DNA of 41,655 nt from Gammaproteobacteria bacterium (GTDB lineage Bacteria > Pseudomonadota > Gammaproteobacteria > GRL18), in assembly GCA_016744395.1 (NCBI GenBank), contig JADGEK010000037.1, forward strand, positions 1-41,655. The letters run 5' to 3'. Each line of letters opens with the position of its first letter. The stretch's first letter is position 1. The notes beneath the pieces are model-generated. The model ran no database searches, was not told the origin of the DNA, and saw nothing but the letters and a program-made list of their open reading frames with translations. Made by a program: the position numbers and the translations under genes. Below, piece by piece: positions 36,251-41,655 of the stretch.

Positions 36251-37597
36251 TTAATATGCTTTGATTAATTGACGAGCCAATAAATGAATAGGGTGTATGA
36301 CTTCTACTTTTCGCCCTATCTGATGCTCGTGCCTCTTAATACCATCTTTAAAGTGTAAACTGCAACCGATATTGGAAGAAACAATGGTTTGGTAGTCATG
36401 CTGTATCACATCGTCTATTTTTTCATCAATAAGACGATTGGCTATCTCAGGGTATTGAAGCATATAACTGCCTGCTGCACCACAACAATACTGATCATTA
36501 ATTCTAATTAATTGAATATTGGGGATGTTTTCTAGTAAATCGAATAATGACTGATCGTCTTTTAATACATTTTTTAAACTACAGGGAATATGCACACCGA
36601 TTTTCTGTAACTCTTTGTTGCCTATTGGTGTAAATTGGACTGAGCTTTTTTTGATGGCATGAGTGAGAAAAGAAATAATATCAGTGGCTTTGTGGCTAAA
36701 ATTTCTTGCATCATTCTCTAAGTCATCTTGCTCAAAGAACTTGATGTATTCTTTGAGCTGTCCAGAACAACTGTTGGTTATGGACAAAATGGCCTCACTT
36801 TCTTGTAACAATGGCTTATATTGATTGATATTCTGCTGTGCTAATTTGTTCATGCCTTGGATATCACCATGGCGACTGTTCATCGCACCACAGCACTGTT
36901 GCTTTTCTGGAACATGGACATTGAATTGACAGGCGTTTAAAAGTGTAATGGCATCATTTAACGTTTGTTGCTCAAATAGATCGCTACTGCAGCCTTTAAA
37001 TAAAATAACTTGTTGCTTATCTTGGCTGTCAGTCGATGAAAGTGTCTTTGAAGCAGGGTAATACTCTTCTAACTTCGGATTGAGTGAAGCATTAGGTAGC
37101 ATTTCATGGCTGAAATGACTCATTGTGCCAAGTGTTGATGGCTTTTGGTACTTAACACCTTGGTGATTATGGTCTGTGTCAAATAAGGACAAAATAGGAG
37201 CAGCCGCTTTTGCTGATATTTTTACCAAAGGATGCAATGATTGAGTCACTAACAGCTTCTCAGCCATTTTTTGTGTAAGAGAGCGTTTGTGCTGTGGATA
37301 CTGGGACACTAAAAGTGCTCTACCCAGATTGTTTAAAGTGGCATAATCAACCTGTGATGGACAGATTTTTTCGCAAGCACGGCATGTCAGGCAATGATCC
37401 AGTGACAGCCATAAGTCTTCACTGGCTTCAAATTGTTCTTCGGCCAGGGCCTTAAACAGTGAAATACGACCACGAGGGGATTCGTTTTCAGTCCTGAACA
37501 AGTGATAAGTGGGGCAATGTGGAATGCACAGTCCACAGAGTACACACTGATTGGCAAGCTGAGAAATGGTTTGCTGAATCGTCAATAAAATTTCCAA
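36251..37597 (-). CDS. GlcF-like two-cluster Fe-S protein (glycolate oxidase iron-sulfur subunit type)
   Basis: A 448-residue electron-transfer protein with two N-terminal [4Fe-4S] motifs, C18-C21-C24-C28 (CVLCGLCIPHC) and C69-C72-C75-C79 (CLTCRACEKIC), then two CCG domains with CCGAMNSRHG and CCGAAGSYML, as in GlcF and related heterodisulfide-reductase-like subunits. GlcF passes electrons from the flavin subunits GlcD/GlcE to quinone, but neither gene lies near, so the substrate is open. No upstream ATG is available; TTG at 37597 follows an extended -10 (TGCTATAAT) by about 20 bases. It precedes coq7 by 16 bp, a link with quinones. Confidence 0.86.
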   Translation of the reverse strand: MEILLTIQQTISQLANQCVLCGLCIPHCPTYHLFRTENESPRGRISLFKALAEEQFEASEDLWLSLDHCLTCRACEKICPSQVDYATLNNLGRALLVSQYPQHKRSLTQKMAEKLLVTQSLHPLVKISAKAAAPILSLFDTDHNHQGVKYQKPSTLGTMSHFSHEMLPNASLNPKLEEYYPASKTLSSTDSQDKQQVILFKGCSSDLFEQQTLNDAITLLNACQFNVHVPEKQQCCGAMNSRHGDIQGMNKLAQQNINQYKPLLQESEAILSITNSCSGQLKEYIKFFEQDDLENDARNFSHKATDIISFLTHAIKKSSVQFTPIGNKELQKIGVHIPCSLKNVLKDDQSLFDLLENIPNIQLIRINDQYCCGAAGSYMLQYPEIANRLIDEKIDDVIQHDYQTIVSSNIGCSLHFKDGIKRHEHQIGRKVEVIHPIHLLARQLIKAY

Positions 37598-37619
37598 AAA
37601 CTAACTGGTAAATTTTGCT

Positions 37620-37628
37620 ATTATAGCA
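37620..37628 (-). promoter_or_regulatory. extended -10 element before the GlcF-like gene
   Basis: On the minus strand TGCTATAAT is a perfect extended -10. The -35 region is poor, which is usual for this promoter class. It supports a start near the TTG at 37597. Confidence 0.55.
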
Positions 37629-37725
37629 CCCTAATTGAAAAAGCAGATAAAAGTCTGAGTGCTTTTTTTGTCTCATTAGACTATCGATTACAGATTTTCG
37701 ACATCATTTATACCTTGGAGCTAGC

Positions 37726-38040
37726 ATGTCCTATTATTCAAAACATTTATTCGTCTGTACCAATGAACGAGAAGATGGCGGTCCGTGTTGTCAACGATAT
37801 GATACCCGCAGGATGCGTAAATATGTGAAAAATAAATGCAAAGAACTCGGTATTCATGGTGAAGGACAAGTTCGCATCAATAGTGGTGGCTGCATGGGGC
37901 GTTGTAATGAAGGTCCTGTTATTGTGATTTATCCTGAGGCGGTTTGGTATACCTTTGTTGATGAAGAAGATCTGGATGAAATCATAGAGCAGCATTTATT
38001 AAAGGGGAAGATTGTTAAACGACTTCAATTGCCAGGGTGA
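37726..38040 (+). CDS. thioredoxin-like [2Fe-2S] ferredoxin
   Basis: A 104-residue protein of the thioredoxin-like [2Fe-2S] ferredoxin group. Candidate cluster cysteines are C11 (HLFVCTN), C21/C22 (GPCCQ), C56 and C60 (GGCMGRCNEGP). The C-terminal half PVIVIYPEAVWYTFVDEEDLDEIIEQHL closes the fold, and the WY-x-F-V-D motif is typical. Electron partner is unknown. TTGGAG lies before the ATG. The gene diverges from the GlcF-like gene, so the two might share control, but this is inference. Confidence 0.92.
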   Translation: MSYYSKHLFVCTNEREDGGPCCQRYDTRRMRKYVKNKCKELGIHGEGQVRINSGGCMGRCNEGPVIVIYPEAVWYTFVDEEDLDEIIEQHLLKGKIVKRLQLPG

Positions 38041-38195
38041 TCATTAATGCTAAATGTTGGATTAAAAGAGAAAGAATAAAAATGATTTGAAGTCTCATTA
38101 AATTGATTTTTGTCTAAAAATATTCTTATTTTTTATCTATGTCAGATGAAACTGATAAACAGTTAACACTTTCACGGTTAATTTTGAAAATGCTA

Positions 38196-38224
38196 TTGAC
38201 AAGGTTAGGGTATATCAGTATATT
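38196..38224 (+). promoter_or_regulatory. strong sigma-70 promoter of the putative small RNA
   Basis: TTGACA at 38196-38201, a 17-nt spacer, and TATATT at 38219-38224 form a near-consensus promoter. No open reading frame follows; a structured region ending in an intrinsic terminator does. Confidence 0.75.
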
Positions 38225-38230
38225 ATTATT

Positions 38231-38347
38231 CAGCTGATTACTGTTCACATGAAGTGACAGCAGCTACTTTATACCTCCATCCTCCTTTGGTGGTTTTTAT
38301 AATGGCGTAACTCCCCCCCCCCCTTGGTTGCGCCTTATTTTTTTTCT
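38231..38347 (+). ncRNA. putative C-rich small RNA with anti-Shine-Dalgarno loops
   Basis: About 117 nt from the predicted start to a T tract, with three hairpins. Hairpin 1 (38232-38265): AGCTG/CAGCT closes an inner CTGTTCAC/GTGACAG stem with a 5-base loop and a 4-base bulge. Hairpin 2 (38273-38294): ACCTCCA pairs with TGGTGGT (one T-T mismatch) and leaves the loop TCCTCCTT, complementary to Shine-Dalgarno sequences. Hairpin 3 (38304-38334): GGCGTAAC pairs with GTTGCGCC (one G-U) around a loop with eleven C. It ends in TTATTTTTTTTC. It lies between the ferredoxin gene and rplM, with no coding potential. Trans-acting RNAs with C-rich loops are known in other bacteria, but I can name no homologue. 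Structure was drawn by hand. Confidence 0.6.
38304..38347 (+). terminator. intrinsic terminator with an eleven-C loop
   Basis: An eight-pair stem (38304-38311 with 38327-38334) is followed by TTATTTTTTTTC. The loop is C11 (38313-38323) plus TT, which is unusual. Confidence 0.75.
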
Positions 38348-38441
38348 ATAATTTACTTCAAATTTTCATCGGCTTTTTAATCATAAAATAAAAACAAATA
38401 AATTGTTATTTAACAGGTAATCAAAGTCGGTAACACAACCA

Positions 38442-38469
38442 GTAGAGATAAGGCATGCCTTATGTTCAG
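38442..38469. repeat. 28-bp palindrome family, copy F (degenerate 3' arm)
   Basis: GTAGAGATAAGGCATGCC is conserved, but the right half reads TTATGTTCAG instead of the matching arm. It lies between the small RNA and rplM. Confidence 0.7.
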
Positions 38470-38566
38470 CCTATATGAATGCAGAGTCAATGGTTTACTC
38501 ATCTTTAGAGATATAATTATTAAAACTAATTTCATAAAAACACTTTTTAAATGAAAAAAAGTCATG

Positions 38567-38662
38567 TATAATCTCGGGCTCTTTGAAACACAAGTGATTA
38601 TTTCTGATTGGAAGAAGCTGATTAGTCGCAATTAAGAAATGAGCTCAAGAGGATACTTGTGT
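38567..38662 (+). promoter_or_regulatory. rplM promoter and structured leader
   Basis: TATAAT at 38567-38572 starts a leader of about 120 nt before rplM. ACACAAGT at 38588-38595 pairs with ACTTGTGT at 38655-38662. Within it ATTTCT (38600-38605) pairs with AGAAAT (38635-38640) and ATTG (38607-38610) with CAAT (38629-38632). L13 autoregulates its own operon in some gammaproteobacteria; this stem could be such a site. The -35 is weak. Confidence 0.55.
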
Positions 38663-38698
38663 GACTAAAACAAAATTTAATATACAGGCGCTGTAAAA

Positions 38699-39127
38699 AT
38701 GAAGACATTTAGTGCGAAACCAGAAACTGTCGAACGTGACTGGTATATCGTTGATGCTGAAAACAAAACCCTGGGTCGTCTGTCAACAGAAATTGCCAGA
38801 CGTCTTCGTGGTAAACATAAACCAGAATATACTCCACACGTTGACACAGGTGATTACATCGTTGTCATTAATGCTGAAAAAGTACACGTGACTGGAAACA
38901 AAAGAACCGATAAGATGTACCATCATCACACTGGTTTTGTTGGTAATCTGAAAAGCATCAGCTTTGAAAAATTACTCGATAGAGCGCCTGAGCGTATTAT
39001 TGAAAATGCTGTTAAAGGTATGTTACCTAAAAACCCTTTAGGTCGTGCTATGTACAGAAAAATGAAAGTCTATGCTGGTGATGAGCATCCACATACTGCT
39101 CAGCAGCCTAAGACTTTAGAAGTATAG
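38699..39127 (+). CDS. rplM: large subunit ribosomal protein L13
   Basis: L13 binds 23S rRNA early in 50S assembly. At 142 residues it is the E. coli length and shows the expected [20 protein letters not shown] start, [20 protein letters not shown], and [19 protein letters not shown] near the C terminus. rpsI follows after 63 bp, the universal pairing. A structured leader precedes it. Confidence 0.99.
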   Translation: MKTFSAKPETVERDWYIVDAENKTLGRLSTEIARRLRGKHKPEYTPHVDTGDYIVVINAEKVHVTGNKRTDKMYHHHTGFVGNLKSISFEKLLDRAPERIIENAVKGMLPKNPLGRAMYRKMKVYAGDEHPHTAQQPKTLEV

Positions 39128-39190
39128 GTAGCGACTTAACTCTGCTTTCAGTTAACAAATGAAAGCTAAGAAATGGTAACAGGATAAATT

Positions 39191-39580
39191 ATGATTACAC
39201 AATATTATGCAACAGGTCGCCGTAAAAGTTCATCTGCACGTGTTTATTTACGTCCAGGAAAAGGCGATATCACTATTAACGATCGTCCAATCGAAGTATT
39301 CTTCGGTCGTGAAACTTCAAGAATGGTTGTTCGTCAGCCTCTAGCACTTACTGAATTGTTAGAAAAATTTGATGTTAAAATTAACGTCAGTGGCGGCGGC
39401 AATACAGGTCAGGCTGGTGCTATTCGTCATGGTATTACTCGTGCATTGATTGAATATGATGAGTCACTACGTCCAACACTAAGAAAAGCTGGTTTCGTCA
39501 CTCGTGATGCTCGTCAGGTCGAACGTAAGAAAATCGGTCTGCATAAAGCACGTAAGCGTCCACAATACTCTAAACGTTAA
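39191..39580 (+). CDS. rpsI: small subunit ribosomal protein S9
   Basis: S9 lies at the 30S head, with its C-terminal tail reaching the P-site tRNA. The 129 residues open with [19 protein letters not shown] and end in the basic RPQYSKR tail, whose terminal KR contacts tRNA. AGGAT lies before the ATG. A double hairpin terminator follows the stop, so rplM-rpsI is a closed operon. Confidence 0.99.
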   Translation: MITQYYATGRRKSSSARVYLRPGKGDITINDRPIEVFFGRETSRMVVRQPLALTELLEKFDVKINVSGGGNTGQAGAIRHGITRALIEYDESLRPTLRKAGFVTRDARQVERKKIGLHKARKRPQYSKR

Positions 39581-39584
39581 TTCG

Positions 39585-39654
39585 TTGTACAGTCAGTCTT
39601 TATTTCAAAGACTGTACAAAAAGCCCTGTCGAGGAATCGACAGGGCTTTTTTTT
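39585..39654 (+). terminator. double-hairpin terminator of rplM-rpsI
   Basis: First hairpin: TTGTACAGTC at 39585-39594 pairs with GACTGTACAA at 39610-39619. Second: AAGCCCTGTCGA (39621-39632) and TCGACAGGGCTT (39637-39648) form a 12-bp stem with a GGAA loop, then an eight-T run. The second is a textbook intrinsic terminator. Confidence 0.92.
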
Positions 39655-40074
39655 GCTTTTTAAAAATACAAGTTAAACGACTGGAGGTATCTACGCTTGA
39701 TATATTTCTGTTCATTATAAAGAACAAGGCTAAAGCCTTATTAATTTTGTCATGGGCAATCGTATGACCAGTCAAGATGCTAATTCTTAAATATTGGTGG
39801 GTAAAATTTTGTTTGTTTTTGGTCTTATCAAGCGACTGAAGCTTAATTTTTAGATTCAGTTTCTTCGAAATAGGATGCAAAAAATACGTTTTTGTTTGAA
39901 TGTTGTAGTAAAACAACATTAAAAAGTGAAAAAAAATCTAATTTAATTTCTCACTTAAAATCGCTAAGTTATTGTTTTTTACTTTTTCAATGTTGTTTTT
40001 TGTTGTTTTGATGTAAATAAACAACAAAAAAACACCTTTCTTTTAAAAAATGTCGTTTTTTTGGAAAATAAGTG
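39655..40074. other. long AT-rich porin upstream region with TGTTGT/ACAACA inverted repeats
   Basis: No gene is convincing between the rpsI terminator and the porin promoter. Two inverted repeats stand out: AATGTTGT (39899-39906) with ACAACATT (39913-39920), and TGTTGTTT (40001-40008) with AAACAACA (40019-40026). A further AATGTTGT lies at 39989-39996. These recurring words could be regulator sites. The earlier part (39655-39895) shows nothing definite. Confidence 0.5.
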
Positions 40075-40102
40075 TTGCATTATGGATAAAAATGATTAGA
40101 AT
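40075..40102 (+). promoter_or_regulatory. likely porin promoter
   Basis: TTGCAT at 40075-40080, 16 bases, then TAGAAT at 40097-40102. This leaves an untranslated leader of about 100 nt before the porin ATG, which is common for porin mRNAs that small RNAs control. Confidence 0.55.
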
Positions 40103-40213
40103 AGAATCTGTCAGTGAAACATTGTGACAAAAAACAAAAGCTCATTTTTAGCAAAGAGATGTTTTTTGAAGCAAAAACAAAAGATTTATATTAAATAATA
40201 TTAAGGAAATAAA

Positions 40214-41263
40214 ATGAAAAAATTAATTGCTGCTGCTGTTGCTGCTGCCGTTATCGCTCCTGCTAGCGTTATGGCTGCTGGTCCTACTCTTTATGGTAAG
40301 ATCCACATGGCTGTTGAAAACCACGATAATAATGCTTCTGGTGCTGCTAACTATGATGAGTGGAGCATGACTTCACGTTCATCACGTATCGGTGTTAAAG
40401 GTTCTGAAGATTTAGGTAACGGCATGAAAGTTGGATACCTAATCGAGTGGGAAGTTAACATGGACGGTACTGGTTCTGACATGGGTCAACGTAACCGTGC
40501 TGTTACTCTTTCTGGTGACTGGGGTACTGCTCTAGCGGGTCGTTGGGATACTCCTTTCAAGTCTCTTGGTCGTAAAATTGATCTGTTCGGTGACCAATCT
40601 GGTGATTTACGTGCTGTAAATGGTGATCAAGATTTTCGTCTTGATAACGTTGTAGCATATGTTACTCCTAACATGAATGGCTTCAGTGCAACTGTTGCAT
40701 ACTCTTTTGATGCAACAGGTTGTCAAACATGTGGTGGTGAAGGTACTGATGCTAGTGCATGGTCTTTCAATGCAATCTATAACAACGGTCCTCTACTAGT
40801 TGGTCTTGGTTATAGTGATGCGAATGATGATGGTCGATTAGCTGCCAATACTGAAAACATGTCTGCATGGCGTGCAGTGGGCTCATATGCATTTGGTGAC
40901 TTCAAAGTTGCTGCTTCTTACACAGATTTCGATGGTCAAGGTTTTGTAAAAGACGCTGATCCTGATGTTTGGACTCTTGGTGCTTCTTACACAATGGGCA
41001 GCAACAAGATTAAGTTTCAGTATGCTGACCGTGACGAAAGTCAAAGCAATGCTGATGACGAAGCAGATATGTGGGCAATTGGTATAGACCACGCTATGTC
41101 TAAACGTACTACTGTTTATGCTACCTATGCAACACTTGATAATGATGATAACTCTACTAGACGTGCTTGGGCTGGTGGTATGAGTAATGGTACATCAAAT
41201 GGTCTTGCAGTTGGTGGTGAAGATACTGATTCATTTGCTGTTGGTATCATCCACAAGTTCTAA
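40214..41263 (+). CDS. outer-membrane porin, Gram-negative general porin family
   Basis: A 349-residue porin. A clear signal peptide (MKKLIAAAVAAAVIAPASVMA) is cut after A21, giving AGPTLYGKIHMAVE, the usual first strand. The body alternates polar and hydrophobic residues as in a 16-strand barrel: SRIGVKGSEDLGNGMKVGY, AGRWDTPFKSLGR in the eyelet-loop region, and the last strand SFAVGIIHKF ends in phenylalanine as needed for the Bam complex. CQTCGGEG near the middle is an unusual cysteine pair for a porin loop. Codons are strongly biased toward GCT, GGT and CGT, unlike neighbours, which points to high expression. AAGGA precedes the ATG. Confidence 0.94.
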   Translation: MKKLIAAAVAAAVIAPASVMAAGPTLYGKIHMAVENHDNNASGAANYDEWSMTSRSSRIGVKGSEDLGNGMKVGYLIEWEVNMDGTGSDMGQRNRAVTLSGDWGTALAGRWDTPFKSLGRKIDLFGDQSGDLRAVNGDQDFRLDNVVAYVTPNMNGFSATVAYSFDATGCQTCGGEGTDASAWSFNAIYNNGPLLVGLGYSDANDDGRLAANTENMSAWRAVGSYAFGDFKVAASYTDFDGQGFVKDADPDVWTLGASYTMGSNKIKFQYADRDESQSNADDEADMWAIGIDHAMSKRTTVYATYATLDNDDNSTRRAWAGGMSNGTSNGLAVGGEDTDSFAVGIIHKF

Positions 41264-41324
41264 GTGCGACGTGAGTCGTAACTGCTTGATTTTAAAAGGT
41301 TTTTCTTAACTTTTAAAAATAATG

Positions 41325-41350
41325 AAGGGGAGCTTTGCTCCCCTTTGTTT
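41325..41350 (+). terminator. porin terminator
   Basis: AAGGGGAGC (41325-41333) and GCTCCCCTT (41337-41345) form a 9-bp stem with a TTT loop, followed by TGTTT. It lies about 60 bases after the porin stop. Confidence 0.85.
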
Positions 41351-41355
41351 ATTAT

Positions 41356-41655
41356 ATCAAGCGAAATGCAGGTGAAAATCTGCGTCCTTTTAGGTTGAAT
41401 GTGAGTGGCGTAACTCAACCAGACTTCGGTCTTCCACTTGACTATTCAGATTATCATCTGAATATTGTAAAAAGCAGATTAATTTCTGTGCATTTCAAAA
41501 ACGGCGTAAGCTGTTCATTTCGATTGTTCCTACAGTACTTTTTACAGTATTGTCAGTGGAACCTTCTATTTAGCTAGAAGTAGCCTAGGGATAGTGCGAG
41601 ATCAGTAATGATCCTGTGCGAAGCTTCCTAACAATGTAACCATCCAATTGGATTA
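41356..41655 (+). other. hairpin-rich region at the window end, no convincing gene
   Basis: Six or more short stems follow one another: GCAG/CTGC, GGTTGA/TCAACC (near 41393-41421), AGAC-TTCG-GTCT, TTCAGAT/ATCTGAA, CTTCTA/TAGAAG and GATCA-GTAA-TGATC (41600-41613). A GTGCG at 41594 and a GTGCGAA at 41616 flank the last stem. Group II introns open with GUGYG, so this might be the 5' end of one that continues outside the window; that is only a suggestion. The region may instead be a structured RNA or a transposon end. Confidence 0.35.

Noticed and set aside
38410-38631. 73-residue minus-strand frame before rplM
   Set aside because: It covers palindrome copy F and the rplM promoter on the other strand and has no family resemblance.
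39504-39767. 87-residue reading frame overlapping the rpsI end
   Set aside because: It runs through the rpsI gene in another frame and across its strong terminator.
41335-41577. 80-residue reading frame after the porin
   Set aside because: It begins inside the porin terminator, has no ribosome site, and crosses a series of hairpins.

Overview
The window looks like chromosomal DNA of an AT-rich gammaproteobacterium. The evidence is gene order: xseB-ispA-dxs, pcnB-folK-panB-panC-panD, rplM-rpsI, FabA of the E. coli type, and a Coq7-type ubiquinone hydroxylase. Pyruvate phosphate dikinase, a bacterial ADP-glucose glycogen pathway with a GH57 enzyme, a CNP1-like protein and a DUF1631 protein would suit a sulfur-oxidising or methanotrophic lineage. 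I cannot fix the genus from sequence alone.

Layout. 1-1740 is an almost complete IS1634-family insertion sequence. 1741-4980 holds a hairpin repeat, nadC, a sodium:alanine symporter and a retropepsin-like protease. 4985-9770 holds a DUF1631 protein, ampD, a DUF2797 zinc-finger-like protein and a single-domain response regulator. 9900-13153 is xseB-ispA-dxs on the minus strand (isoprenoid precursors and exonuclease VII). 13519-18666 runs plus-strand: CNP1-like, pcnB, folK, panB, panC, panD (folate and pantothenate). 18877-21803 is gnd-zwf (pentose phosphate pathway). 21987-30983 is a glycogen island: glgA and glgB on the minus strand, diverging from glgC, a GH57 glucanase/transferase and malQ; ppdK follows. 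33903-38040 holds fabA, a SprA-type metalloprotease, coq7, a GlcF-like Fe-S protein and a thioredoxin-like [2Fe-2S] ferredoxin. 38196-38350 looks like an unannotated small RNA gene. rplM-rpsI and a highly expressed trimeric porin close the window, followed by about 300 bases of hairpin-rich DNA without a convincing gene.

How the parts fit. gnd-zwf, ppdK, the glg genes and malQ link sugar phosphate flow, gluconeogenesis and glycogen storage. A perfect FNR-type box (TTGAT-N4-ATCAA) lies in the glgB/glgC divergent region and suggests oxygen control of storage. The clearest unexplained item is the putative small RNA: a TTGACA-N17-TATATT promoter, a 5' hairpin, a hairpin with a UCCUCCUU (anti-Shine-Dalgarno) loop, and an intrinsic terminator whose loop is eleven C residues. 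The intergenic regions also carry two repeat families: 28-bp palindromes (arm GTAGAGACAAGGCA) in at least five places, and a larger cruciform element with GGA-bearing hairpin loops seen twice.
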